A DNA stretch of 64,000 nucleotides from Actinocorallia populi (GTDB taxonomy: Bacteria > Actinomycetota > Actinomycetes > Streptosporangiales > Streptosporangiaceae), in assembly GCF_002995495.1 (NCBI RefSeq), contig NZ_PVZV01000009.1:291416-355415 (forward strand). Reading direction: 5' to 3'. This document shows positions 10,467 through 18,847 of this stretch, one piece after another (the first letter of the stretch is position 1; each line of letters begins with the position of its first letter). A program made the position numbers and the translations under genes. The notes under the pieces are model-generated. The model ran no database searches. It was not told the DNA's origin and saw nothing but the letters and a program-made list of their open reading frames with translations.

Positions 10467-12635
10467 ATGAGGCACTGGGGCGAATCCCCCTTCGAGCCCG
10501 AACTGGCCGCAGAGGCGGTGCTGGGCCAGATGGAGATGGCGGTCATCGTCTGCGACCGCTTCAGCAACATCATCCATATCAACGCTTTCGCCAAGAAGCT
10601 GTTCGGCTTCGAGGGGAGCGAGTACATCGGCCAGAGCGTGCTGTCGCTGGGCATCGCCGAGGAGGACCACGAGCAGGCCACCGAGCTGGCCCGGCACGTG
10701 CTGAAGGGCGGTGTCTGGGAGGGCACCTTCTGCAACCTGCGCGCCGACGGCAGCACCATCTACACCCGCGCGCAGGCGGTGCCGCTGCGCCACCCGTCGG
10801 GAGCCATCGACGGGGTGGCGATCCTGGCCAGGGAGGCGCTGCGCAGCAACCAGCGCGACCAGGACAGGTACGGGCTGCTGGACCGCATCGGCACCCGGCT
10901 GGCCGGCTCGCTGGAGCTGGAGGTCACGCTGCGGGCGGTGGCCGACACCCTGATCCCGCAGTTCGCCGACCACGTCTTCATCGACCTGGCCGCCTCGGAC
11001 AAGCTCGTGCGCCGCGTCTCGCGGCACACCGGCGACTGGACGCCGCCGCCCGGCACCTGGGCCGAGGTCGGCGAGCAGGTCGTCCACCCGCCCGACCACC
11101 ACGCGGCCAAGGCGATGAGCCGCCGCGACGCGGTGCTGGTCGACCTGACCACCGGGCTCGACGGCGAGCTGGGCCTCACCTCGATGATCTCCGCCCCGCT
11201 GGTGGCGCGCGGCCAGGTGCTGGGCGTGATGAGCCTCGGGCTGTCGCACCTGGGCCGCCGGGCCGACCCGCACTACGACGGCTTCGACCGCGACCTCGTC
11301 GGCGCGATCGCCGGCCGGGTGGCGCTGTCCATCGACAACGCCATGCTCTTCGAGGAGGAGCGCCAGACGGCCCTGGCCTTCCAGCGACACCTGCTGCCGG
11401 GCGAGCGCCCGCCCCGGCTCGACGGGCTGCAGATCGCCTGGCGCTACGAGCCGGCCAGGCCGCTGGAGTCCCACGGCCACGGCATCCAGACCCAGGTCGG
11501 CGGCGACTGGTACGACGTGATCCCGCTGTCGGCGGGCCGGGTCGGCATCGTCATCGGCGACGTGGAGGGCCGCGGCGCCCGTGCCGCGGCGGTGATGGGC
11601 CAGCTGCGCGCCGCGCTGCGCGCCTTCGCCCAGGACGACAAGTCGCCCGCCGACATCATGCGCAAGCTGGACGAGTGGGTGCGCACGATGAGCCCGGCCG
11701 ACGCGCCCCGCCCGTCCCTGGTCTCCTGCACCTACTTCGTCTACGACGCCTGGTCGCGGGAGCTGACGTTCTCCAACGCCGGGCACAGCCCGCCGCTGAC
11801 GGTGGTCGACGGCAGGGTGGGCGAGCTGGACTTCCACTCCGCCGCCGGGGCGATGCTCGGCGTGCGCTCGCCCGGCCTGGGCGGCGACATCATCTACAAC
11901 GAGGAGACGGTCACGCTGCCCCCCGGCAGCACCCTGGTGCTCTACACCGACGGCCTGGTGGAGCGCCGCCCCCGCGAGGACGGCACCTACTACAGCGGCG
12001 AGCAGGCGCGCTCCCTGATCCAGGAGTCCCTCGCCCGGGTCGCCCGCGGCGGCGTGGAGGCGGTCGCCAACACCGTGTTCTCCGCGGTGCCCGGCGACAT
12101 CGACGACGACGTGGCGCTGGTGGTGATGCGCACCGCCCCCGAGGAGCTGCCGGTCGAGGAGCGCACCTTCCCCAGCGAGCCGATCATGGTGTCGGAGGCG
12201 CGCAGGCTGGCGGCCGAGACCTTCGCCGCCTGGGGGCTGCACGAGGACGAGGCCGAGATGGCCTGCCTGCTGGTCTCCGAGATCGTCACCAACGTGGTGC
12301 TGCACGCCACCAACGTCCCGGCGCAGAAGCGCGCGCTGGTGGGGGCGCCGGAGCTGTCGTTCGACGAGGACGACTGGGACCTGAGCAGCGTCGGCCTGGG
12401 GCTGGGCCGTCCGGAGCCGGTCAAGCAGGAGTTCCGGCTGCGGTTGCGCAAGGGCGCGGGCGCGTTGTGGGTGGAGGTCTTCGACCCGGACCTGCGGCTG
12501 CCGCGCATCCGCAACGCGGGCGAGACCGACGAGGGCGGCCGCGGCCTCTACCTGGTCGACCAGATCGCGGCCCGCTGGGGTTCGCGCCCCACCCCCGACG
12601 GCAAGGCCGTCTGGTTCGAGCTGCCCCTCGCCTGA
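10467..12635 (+). CDS. PAS-GAF-PP2C phosphatase with C-terminal RsbW-like ATPase
   Basis: The domain order in 722 aa is a PAS sensor (about 17-115), a GAF domain (about 140-290), an SpoIIE/PPM phosphatase (about 320-545) and a HATPase_c domain (about 575-720). The phosphatase has the metal-binding motifs GGDWYDV, VIGDVEGRGA, LYTDGLVE and DDDVALVV. The ATPase has the N box EIVTNVVLHA and the glycine box GGRGLYLVDQIA. Such fusions carry both the phosphatase and the kinase of anti-sigma/anti-anti-sigma partner switching on one chain. ATG 10467 is preceded by GGAGG with a 7-nt spacer; an ATG at 10446 overlaps that site. No antagonist gene is adjacent, so the partners must be encoded elsewhere. 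Confidence 0.9.
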   Translation: MRHWGESPFEPELAAEAVLGQMEMAVIVCDRFSNIIHINAFAKKLFGFEGSEYIGQSVLSLGIAEEDHEQATELARHVLKGGVWEGTFCNLRADGSTIYTRAQAVPLRHPSGAIDGVAILAREALRSNQRDQDRYGLLDRIGTRLAGSLELEVTLRAVADTLIPQFADHVFIDLAASDKLVRRVSRHTGDWTPPPGTWAEVGEQVVHPPDHHAAKAMSRRDAVLVDLTTGLDGELGLTSMISAPLVARGQVLGVMSLGLSHLGRRADPHYDGFDRDLVGAIAGRVALSIDNAMLFEEERQTALAFQRHLLPGERPPRLDGLQIAWRYEPARPLESHGHGIQTQVGGDWYDVIPLSAGRVGIVIGDVEGRGARAAAVMGQLRAALRAFAQDDKSPADIMRKLDEWVRTMSPADAPRPSLVSCTYFVYDAWSRELTFSNAGHSPPLTVVDGRVGELDFHSAAGAMLGVRSPGLGGDIIYNEETVTLPPGSTLVLYTDGLVERRPREDGTYYSGEQARSLIQESLARVARGGVEAVANTVFSAVPGDIDDDVALVVMRTAPEELPVEERTFPSEPIMVSEARRLAAETFAAWGLHEDEAEMACLLVSEIVTNVVLHATNVPAQKRALVGAPELSFDEDDWDLSSVGLGLGRPEPVKQEFRLRLRKGAGALWVEVFDPDLRLPRIRNAGETDEGGRGLYLVDQIAARWGSRPTPDGKAVWFELPLA

Positions 12636-12653
12636 GGGCCGCGGGCCGCCGGG

Positions 12654-13319
12654 TCAGGCGGGCGCGGCGCGGACGGGTTCGGCGGCCAGGTGGGCCCAGG
12701 TCTGGGTGAACCACAGCTCGCCGCCGATGATGCGGGGCTTGGCGCCGGTCTTCGGGCCGCCGTCGACCTCGGCGAGCAGCACGTCGCGCAGCCGTTCGGC
12801 GATCCGCGGGTCGCGGGCGGCGGCCAGCCACGGCTCGGCCGGGCGCTCGACGGTGAGCAGGTCGAGCCGGCGGATGCGGGCGCCCGCGGACTCCACCATC
12901 GCGATGAGGTCGCCGATCGGCGGGGTGGCGCGGAAACTGGGGTCGCGCACCCGCTCCAGCGCGTCCCGGTGGTCGCTGGAGCAGTTGGTGCGGGCCAGTT
13001 CGGCCAGGACGATCCGGCCCGAGGGGCGGCAGACCCGCAGCATCTCGCGCAGCGAGGCGGCAGGATCGGCCATGCGCAGCAGGGTGAAGCGCGTGGTGAC
13101 CAGGGAGAAGGCCGCGTCCCCGTAGGGCAGCTCGACCGGTTCGACGCCGTTCCCCTGGCCGAGGTCGACGGAGGTGAGCGCGCCGACCCGCGGGGTGAGC
13201 GCGGAGGCCAGCGGGCTGGCCCCGTAGCACAGGTCCAGCGCCTCGTCCCCCGGGCGCGGCTCGGCGAAGTCGGCGAGCCGGGTGAGGAAGGTGGAGAGAG
13301 TGCCCACGGCGCTCGTCAC
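12654..13319 (-). CDS. Class I SAM-dependent methyltransferase
   Basis: The 221-aa protein has a Rossmann-type methyltransferase core. Motif I is a divergent ALDLCYGASPLASAL rather than DxGxGxG, an acidic ribose-binding residue follows in LTSVDLGQG, and the post-I region LPYGDAAFSLVTTRFTLLRM and strand RPSGRIVLAEL fit the Methyltransf_11 group. The start at GTG 13319 follows GGAGGT on the minus strand; an upstream in-frame start at 13346 lies before that site. It is convergent with the preceding regulator, with only 18 bp between stops. The substrate is unknown. The altered motif I may mean weaker or different SAM binding. Confidence 0.82.
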   Translation of the reverse strand: MTSAVGTLSTFLTRLADFAEPRPGDEALDLCYGASPLASALTPRVGALTSVDLGQGNGVEPVELPYGDAAFSLVTTRFTLLRMADPAASLREMLRVCRPSGRIVLAELARTNCSSDHRDALERVRDPSFRATPPIGDLIAMVESAGARIRRLDLLTVERPAEPWLAAARDPRIAERLRDVLLAEVDGGPKTGAKPRIIGGELWFTQTWAHLAAEPVRAAPA

Positions 13320-13392
13320 GGCACTACCTCCCCTCGCAGTGGACAACCAAATGAGACGGCGGGAAGCGCCGGATGGTTCATCCCCGGAGCGG

Positions 13393-13560
13393 TCAATTCA
13401 GCGTCTGCCCCCACAACGCGAGCACCACGAGCACGAAGACGATGACGACCGCGCTGGTCGTGGGCGCGGGGAACCGGAGCCGTACGGCCGCCCAGCGGAC
13501 GCAGAAGGCGGCGAGGAGCGCGAGCAGTACGAGCGTGACGATCCCGTCCATGGGGCTCAC
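13393..13560 (-). CDS. Small two-helix membrane protein of unknown function
   Basis: A 55-aa frame with a GTG start (MSPMDG...). It has two hydrophobic stretches, IVTLVLLALLAAFCV and TTSAVVIVFVLVVLALW, separated by a short Arg-rich turn (RWAAVRLRFPAP). This places the loop in the cytoplasm and both ends outside. It lies between the methyltransferase and the divergent DHA2 exporter. No family is recognised. Codon use matches neighbouring genes and the membrane pattern supports a real gene. Confidence 0.55.
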   Translation of the reverse strand: MSPMDGIVTLVLLALLAAFCVRWAAVRLRFPAPTTSAVVIVFVLVVLALWGQTLN

Positions 13561-13634
13561 CCTAAACCGTTCTTGGCGCGGTGTTTGGATTCCGCCGCCC
13601 CCGGTCTCGGGTAGGCGTTCCGGGGAGGGTGCGG

Positions 13635-15644
13635 ATGGGTCGGGAGGGCGGCGCGCAAAGCCGGGGGATCGGCCTGATCCTGACGGCGCTGCTGCTGGGG
13701 ATGCTGCTGGGCGCCCTGGACCAGACGATCGTCTCGACGGCGCTGCCGACCATCGTGAGCGAGTTCGGCGGCCTGAACCACCTGTCGTGGGTGGTCACCG
13801 CCTACATGCTGGCGAGCACCGCCTCGACGCCGCTGTGGGGCAAGCTCGGCGACCAGTACGGGCGCAAGCCCCTGTACGTCACCGCGATCGTCGTCTTCCT
13901 GGTCGGCTCGGCGCTGTGCGGGCTGGCGTGGGACATGCTCTCGCTGATCGGCTTTCGCGCGCTGCAGGGGCTGGGCGGCGGCGGGCTGATGGCGCTGGGC
14001 ATGGGGATCATCGCCGACGTGGTCTCGCCCCGCGAGCGGGGTCGCTACCAGGGCTACTTCGGCGGGGTCTTCGGGGTGGCGAGCGTGACGGGCCCGCTGC
14101 TGGGCGGGTTCTTCGTCGACACGCTGAGCTGGCGCTGGGTCTTCTACGTCAACCTGCCGATCGGCGCGGTCGCGCTGGCGGTGATCGTGACGGTGCTGCA
14201 GGGCAAGGGGGAGCAGACCCGGCACCGGATCGACTACGCCGGCACCTTCGCCCTGGGCGGGGCCGCGGTGTGCCTGGTGCTGGGCACCACGTGGGGCGGC
14301 ACCGAGTACTCCTGGGGCTCGCCGGTGGTGCTCGGCCTGTTCGCCGGCGCCGTGCTGCTGCTGGGCGGCTGGTGGCTGGCGGAGCGGCGGGCGGCCGAGC
14401 CGGTGCTGCCGCTGCACCTGTTCGGCAATCCCGTCTTCTCCATCTGCGGCCTGATCGCGTTCGTCATCGGTTTCGCCATGTTCGGCGCGCTCACCTACCT
14501 GGCCGTCTACTTCCAGGTGGTGGAGGGCGTCTCCCCGACGCTGTCGGGGCTGAGCCTGCTGCCGATGACGGCGGGGACGCTGACCATGTCGATCCTCTCG
14601 GGCCACCTGATCACCCGGACCGGCAGGTACAAGGTCTGGCCGGTCCTGGGCACCGGGATCACCACGCTGGCGCTGGCCCTGTGCTCCCGGCTCGACGTGG
14701 GCACCGGCGTCCTGGAGCGGAGCGCGTACCTGGTGCTGCTGGGCGCCGGCCTCGGCTGCGTCATGCAGGTCCTGATCATCGCGGTGCAGAACACCAGCCC
14801 GTACCGCGACCTGGGCGCGGCGACCTCGGGCAACACCTTCTTCCGGTCCATCGGCGGCTCGTTCGGGGTCGCGGCCTTCGGCGCGATCTTCAGCAACCAC
14901 CTGGCCTCCGGCATGGCGGACCTCCTGCGGGAGGGGCGGCTGCCGCCGGGGACGGACGCGGCGGGCCTGCAGGAGAACTCGGCGCTCATCAGGCGGCTGC
15001 CGCCGGAGGCCGCGGACGCGGTGCTCGGGTCCTACGCCCAGGCGATCCAGACCGTCTTCGTCTACGCGACGCCGGTGGCGGCCGTCGCGTTCGTCGCCAG
15101 CTGGTTCCTGCGCGAGGTGCCGCTGCGGACGGCGACCAGGGACGCGGCGATGGGCGAGTCGATGGGGGCGCCGACGGCGCGCACGTCCAAGGCCGAGCTG
15201 GAGCTGGCGCTGGCGCGGCTGCTGTACCACGACCGGGACGCCCGCGCGCTCTACGGCCGCCTGGCCGCCCATGCGGGAGCGGACCTGCCGGCGGGGAGCG
15301 TGTGGGCGCTGTGCCGGATCGCGTCCGAGGGTCCGGACGGCTCGATCGGCGCCGCCGAGCTGGCCGCGCGCGCCCGCACCACGCGGGAGCGGGGCAGGCC
15401 CTACATCGACGAGCTGGTCTCCCGGGGGCTGGTCGTGCGCGAGGGAGCGGGGGGCGCGCGGCTGGCGGTCACCGCCGCGGGGCGCGACCTGGCCGAGCGG
15501 ATCTTCCTGGTCCGCCGCCTGGCGCTGGACCGCATGGTGGAGGACTGGCAGCCGGAGCTGCATCCGGAACTGGCGGGGCTGCTGGAGCGCATCTGCCGGG
15601 AGTCGCTGGGCGCCGACGCCGATTCCCGCGTCTTCGCGGGGTGA
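13635..15644 (+). CDS. DHA2-family multidrug MFS exporter fused to a C-terminal winged-helix domain
   Basis: Residues 1 to about 510 form a 14-helix DHA2 (EmrB/QacA) transporter. It has the motif A loop GKLGDQYGRKPLY, the family marker LDQTIVSTALPTIVSEF and the motif C-like GVFGVASVTGPLLGG. It would expel drugs or metabolites by proton exchange. After the last helix (PVAAVAFVASWFLREVPLR) about 150 extra residues resemble a MarR-type winged helix: LELALARLLYHDRDA, VWALCRIASEGPDG, IGAAELAARARTT, YIDELVSRGLVVRE and LAVTAAGRDLAE. ATG 13635 follows GGGGAGG with a 6-nt spacer. The fused domain may regulate transport or bind ligand; DNA binding by a membrane protein is possible but unproven. Confidence 0.88.
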   Translation: MGREGGAQSRGIGLILTALLLGMLLGALDQTIVSTALPTIVSEFGGLNHLSWVVTAYMLASTASTPLWGKLGDQYGRKPLYVTAIVVFLVGSALCGLAWDMLSLIGFRALQGLGGGGLMALGMGIIADVVSPRERGRYQGYFGGVFGVASVTGPLLGGFFVDTLSWRWVFYVNLPIGAVALAVIVTVLQGKGEQTRHRIDYAGTFALGGAAVCLVLGTTWGGTEYSWGSPVVLGLFAGAVLLLGGWWLAERRAAEPVLPLHLFGNPVFSICGLIAFVIGFAMFGALTYLAVYFQVVEGVSPTLSGLSLLPMTAGTLTMSILSGHLITRTGRYKVWPVLGTGITTLALALCSRLDVGTGVLERSAYLVLLGAGLGCVMQVLIIAVQNTSPYRDLGAATSGNTFFRSIGGSFGVAAFGAIFSNHLASGMADLLREGRLPPGTDAAGLQENSALIRRLPPEAADAVLGSYAQAIQTVFVYATPVAAVAFVASWFLREVPLRTATRDAAMGESMGAPTARTSKAELELALARLLYHDRDARALYGRLAAHAGADLPAGSVWALCRIASEGPDGSIGAAELAARARTTRERGRPYIDELVSRGLVVREGAGGARLAVTAAGRDLAERIFLVRRLALDRMVEDWQPELHPELAGLLERICRESLGADADSRVFAG

Positions 15645-15672
15645 GTGTTCACGGTCACTCTTGGGTTGTCGC

Positions 15673-15713
15673 ATACTGGCGGGTAAGCTCATACTGACCG
15701 AACCCCATTCGGT
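15673..15713. promoter_or_regulatory. Thiolase upstream region: shared palindrome plus ACCGAA-N5-TTCGGT
   Basis: ATACTGGCGGGTA at 15673-15685 is identical to the site before the citrate synthase. At 15697-15713 a second inverted repeat, ACCGAA-N5-TTCGGT, follows. Both lie 40-80 bp before the GTG start and are candidate operators. Confidence 0.4.
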
Positions 15714-15754
15714 TTAATGGGACGGAACCCACACCTAGATTCTTTGGAGGCGTT

Positions 15755-16903
15755 GTGGCCGAGGCGTACATCGTCGGCGCGGTCCGTACCCCCGTCGGCA
15801 CCAAGAAGGGCGCGCTGGCCGGAGTCCACTCCGCCGACCTCGGCGCGCACGTCCTGAAGGCCCTCATCGAGCGCACCGGCATCGACCCGGCCGCCGTCGA
15901 GGACGTGATCATGGGCTGTGTGTCCCAGGCCGGCATGCAGGCCCTGGACGTCGCCCGCACCGCGTGGCTGTCCGCGGGCCTGCCCGAGAGCGTCCCCGGC
16001 GTCACCATCGACCGCCAGTGCGGCTCCTCGCAGCAGGCGATCCACTTCGCCGCGCAGGGCGTCCTGTCGGGCACCCAGGACCTCGTCGTCGCGGGCGGCA
16101 TCGAGAACATGGCCGCCGTGCCGATGGGCTCCAACGTGCCGTTCGGGCCCGAGGGCGTCAAGGCCGGCATGCCCTACGGCGACGGCTGGGCCGCGCGCTA
16201 CGGCATGCAGGAGATCTCCCAGTTCCGCGGCGCCGAGCTCATGGCCGAGAAGTGGGACCTGAGCCGCGAGGACCTGGAGCGGTTCGCGCTGGAGTCCAAC
16301 GTCCGCGCCGGCAAGGCCATCGCGGCCGGCTACTTCGACCGCGAGATCGCCCCGCTGAACGGCGCCGAGCGCGACGAGTGCGCCCGCCCGGACACCACCA
16401 TGGAGAAGATGGCGGGCCTCAAGCCGCTGCGCGAGGGCGGCCGGATCACCGCGGCGGTCTCCTCCCAGATCGCGGTCGGCTCGTCCGCGCTGCTCATCGC
16501 CTCCGAGGAGGCCGTGCGCACGCACAACCTGACCCCGCGCGCCCGCATCCACACCCTGGCGCTGGCCGGCTCCGACCCGGTCTACATGCTGACCGGTCCG
16601 ATCCCGGCCACCGAGAAGGCCCTCAAGAAGTCCGGCCTGAAGATGGACGACATCGACGTCACCGAGATCAACGAGGCGTTCGCCCCGGTCGTCCTCGGCT
16701 GGCAGAAGGACCTCGGCGCCGACCCGGCCAAGGTCAACCCCAACGGCGGCGCCATCGCCCTGGGCCACCCGCTGGGCGCGACCGGCGGCATCCTCATGGC
16801 CAAGCTGCTGCACGAGCTGGAGCGCACCGGCGGCCGCTACGGCCTGCAGACGATGTGCGAGGGCGGCGGCCAGGCCAACGCCACCATCATCGAGCGCCTC
16901 TGA
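15755..16903 (+). CDS. Acetyl-CoA C-acetyltransferase (thiolase)
   Basis: The 382-aa thiolase carries all three catalytic elements: the nucleophilic Cys in TIDRQCGSSQQAI, the His in GGAIALGHPLGATG and the C-terminal Cys in LQTMCEGGGQANA. It joins or cleaves acyl-CoA units with CoA in fatty acid degradation or acetoacetyl-CoA supply. The N terminus AEAYIVGAVRTPVGTKKGAL is typical. The GTG start is set by TTTGGAGGCGTT directly upstream. The gene is monocistronic, ending at a long perfect hairpin. Sharing an operator-like motif with the citrate synthase suggests acetyl-CoA-linked regulation. Confidence 0.94.
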   Translation: MAEAYIVGAVRTPVGTKKGALAGVHSADLGAHVLKALIERTGIDPAAVEDVIMGCVSQAGMQALDVARTAWLSAGLPESVPGVTIDRQCGSSQQAIHFAAQGVLSGTQDLVVAGGIENMAAVPMGSNVPFGPEGVKAGMPYGDGWAARYGMQEISQFRGAELMAEKWDLSREDLERFALESNVRAGKAIAAGYFDREIAPLNGAERDECARPDTTMEKMAGLKPLREGGRITAAVSSQIAVGSSALLIASEEAVRTHNLTPRARIHTLALAGSDPVYMLTGPIPATEKALKKSGLKMDDIDVTEINEAFAPVVLGWQKDLGADPAKVNPNGGAIALGHPLGATGGILMAKLLHELERTGGRYGLQTMCEGGGQANATIIERL

Positions 16904-16949
16904 CACGACTGACGGCCTCCCGGTCTGCGGGAAAAGTGCTTTCGGGGCC

Positions 16950-16986
16950 GGAACGGGCCGCGGCGGAACACGCCGCGGCCCGTTCC
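16950..16986 (+). terminator. Strong hairpin terminator downstream of thiolase
   Basis: GGAACGGGCCGCGGCG and its exact complement form a 16-bp stem around a 5-nt loop (GAACA). There is no U tract, which is usual for actinomycete intrinsic terminators. Confidence 0.8.
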
Positions 16987-17048
16987 GTCTCCCCGAGAGC
17001 TGGATGAAGCATGCCCCTGGCTTCACCCGGAGCTGGAAGACCCGCGGC

Positions 17049-17054
17049 TAGGGT
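17049..17054 (+). promoter_or_regulatory. Leaderless -10 box TAGGGT before a small ORF
   Basis: TAGGGT is followed by exactly 7 nt and an ATG (17062). This is the TANNNT-N7-start pattern of leaderless actinobacterial mRNAs, and the same box and spacing occur before galU (54105). Confidence 0.5.
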
Positions 17055-17061
17055 CGTGCGC

Positions 17062-17232
17062 ATGCCGACGACCGACGACGTCCAGCAGCCGGAACACTCC
17101 CTCCACGACGCCGTGGAGGCGGAGGAGGCGCCCGCTCCGCCGGAGGCCGCGGCGCACCGGCCGGCCGGCCGCCCCAAGAAGCGGCTCCCCATTCCTCCCC
17201 TGATGGGGGCGCCGGGCGAACCTTCCGTTTAG
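17062..17232 (+). CDS. Small hydrophilic protein of unknown function (56 aa)
   Basis: The frame encodes an acidic, Glu/Ala/Pro-rich N-terminal half (VEAEEAPAPPEAAAHRP) and a basic, Pro-rich end (GRPKKRLPIPPLMGAPG). It has no membrane segment and no Cys. There is no Shine-Dalgarno site, but a TAGGGT box ends 7 nt before the ATG, consistent with leaderless expression. It lies between the thiolase terminator and the IclR gene. No family is recognised, and the composition could also be that of a chance GC-rich frame. The promoter geometry is the main support. Confidence 0.42.
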   Translation: MPTTDDVQQPEHSLHDAVEAEEAPAPPEAAAHRPAGRPKKRLPIPPLMGAPGEPSV

Positions 17233-17282
17233 CAACTTGTCGAAACGGCTTGACCTGACTTCCCGCGCAGTGTTCGCTTTCC

Positions 17283-18038
17283 GTGATGGACGGTACACGC
17301 AGACCGACGCTGATCGCCTCAGTGCAACGTGCGCTGCACCTGATGGAGACGGTGGTGGCGCATCCCTCGGGCGCGCCGGCCAAGCAGCTCGCCCGGCTGG
17401 CCGGGCTGCCCCTGGCCACCACGTACCACCTGCTGCGCACCCTGGCGTACGAGGGTTACGTCACCAAGCTGCCCGACGGCGGCTGGGTGCTGGGCGAGCG
17501 GCTCGAGGGCCTGTACGCCCAGGGCCGCACCCAGATGACGCTGGCCCGGGTGCGCCCGGTCCTGGCCGCGCTGCGCGACGAGCTGGGCGTGGCCGTCTAC
17601 TTCGCGGTGCACCAGGAGGGCGAGATCCGGCTGGTCGACGTGGTCGACGGGCCGCGCGAGCGCCGGGTGGACCTGTACGTCGGCTTCGACGAGGCGGCGC
17701 ACGCCACCGCCATCGGCAAGTGCCTCCTGGGCCAGCTCGACGAGCCCGCGCGGGGCGAGTACCTGACCCGCCACCCGCTGCTCGACCTCACCCCGCACAC
17801 CATCACCGACCGCAGGGCGCTGGCCAGGGGCCTGGCCGGGCGGGACGGGTTCTTCTACGACCGCGAGGAGTACACGCTCGGCACGGTCTGCGTGGCGGTC
17901 CCCGTGGCGGACGCCGGCGGCCTGACCGGCGCGCTGGCCGTCTCCTGCCGGGCCGAGCGGCTGCCCCGCCTCCAGGGCGCCGGGACCCGGCTGCACGAGA
18001 CCGCGGCCCGCCTGGCCAGGCTGGCCGCCCTGAGCTGA
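17283..18038 (+). CDS. IclR-family transcriptional regulator
   Basis: The 251-aa protein has the IclR layout. A winged helix occupies about residues 10-70 (IASVQRALHLMETVVAHPSG, AKQLARLAGLPLATTYHLLRTL, DGGWVLGERL). The IclR effector domain runs from about 85 to 245, with FDEAAHATAIGKCLLGQL and REEYTLGTVCVAVPV. Such regulators bind small organic acids and act as repressors or activators of catabolic genes. The GTG at 17283 is followed directly by an ATG at 17286, and either may start translation. No catabolic operon is adjacent, so the target is not apparent. Confidence 0.9.
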   Translation: MMDGTRRPTLIASVQRALHLMETVVAHPSGAPAKQLARLAGLPLATTYHLLRTLAYEGYVTKLPDGGWVLGERLEGLYAQGRTQMTLARVRPVLAALRDELGVAVYFAVHQEGEIRLVDVVDGPRERRVDLYVGFDEAAHATAIGKCLLGQLDEPARGEYLTRHPLLDLTPHTITDRRALARGLAGRDGFFYDREEYTLGTVCVAVPVADAGGLTGALAVSCRAERLPRLQGAGTRLHETAARLARLAALS

Positions 18039-18115
18039 AATACCGGACTCCCGACGGTGCGTGGTACCAGCCGGTAAACTCCCCGTGATCCCGGAACCGA
18101 GCACGAGTGGAACCC

Positions 18116-18847
18116 ATGTCTGAGAACTTCCAGCCGGTCCAGCCCGCGGCCGGCGAAGGCGCACTGGAGAACCACCTCGGTGGCGACGAGGCGCGCAACT
18201 ACCGCAAGTACGAGTACGACATGGTGGCTCCGCACGTCGGCCGCTCCCTGCTGGAGATCGGCTCGGGACTCGGCCACTTCTCCGAGCAGTTCGCCGGCCG
18301 CCTGGACTACCTGGCCGTCAGCGACAACGACCCGTACTGCGTCGAGCAGCTGGAGAAGCGCTACGCCGAGGACCCCGACGTCGAGGTGCTGTCGCTGGCG
18401 CTGCCGGCGAAGGTGGAGATCCGCCAGAAGGTCGACACCGTCGTGATGATGAACGTCCTGGAGCACATCGCCGAGGACGCCCAGGCGCTCCGGGACCTGG
18501 CCGCGGTGGTCGAGCCCGGCGGGCGCATCGTCATCTGGGTGCCGGGCTACATGCAGCTCTACGGGGACTTCGACCGCAAGGTCGGGCATGTCACCCGCTA
18601 CACGCCCAAGACGCTGGGCACCACCATCGCCGCGGCGGGCCTGGAGGCCGAGGTGCTCAAGCCGATCAACTTCCTGGGCGGCATCGCCTGGTGGGCGGCG
18701 GTGCGCCGGGGCGGCGTGGGCTACCCCGACCCCCGGCTGGTGAAGATCTACGACCGGACCGTGATCCCGACCACCCGGTTCCTGGAGCGGCTCTTCCGGC
18801 CCCCGTTCGGCCAGACGGTCTTCGCCGTCGCCCGGGTGCCCGAATAG
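18116..18847 (+). CDS. Class I SAM-dependent methyltransferase (Methyltransf_11/23 type)
   Basis: The 243-aa protein has the SAM motif LLEIGSGLGHFSEQFA, the acidic loop YLAVSDNDPYCVEQL, and the later core motif VVMMNVLEHIAEDAQAL followed by VVEPGGRIVIWVPGYMQLYG. The order and the LEHI motif match UbiG-like enzymes. The C-terminal part (IKPINFLGGIAWWAAVRRGG) contains a hydrophobic stretch and resembles methyltransferases acting on lipid-linked or surface sugars. That inference is weak. The start at ATG 18116 was preferred over a GTG at 18107, which would add three residues. The gene stands alone between IclR and the LAL genes. Confidence 0.85.
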   Translation: MSENFQPVQPAAGEGALENHLGGDEARNYRKYEYDMVAPHVGRSLLEIGSGLGHFSEQFAGRLDYLAVSDNDPYCVEQLEKRYAEDPDVEVLSLALPAKVEIRQKVDTVVMMNVLEHIAEDAQALRDLAAVVEPGGRIVIWVPGYMQLYGDFDRKVGHVTRYTPKTLGTTIAAAGLEAEVLKPINFLGGIAWWAAVRRGGVGYPDPRLVKIYDRTVIPTTRFLERLFRPPFGQTVFAVARVPE

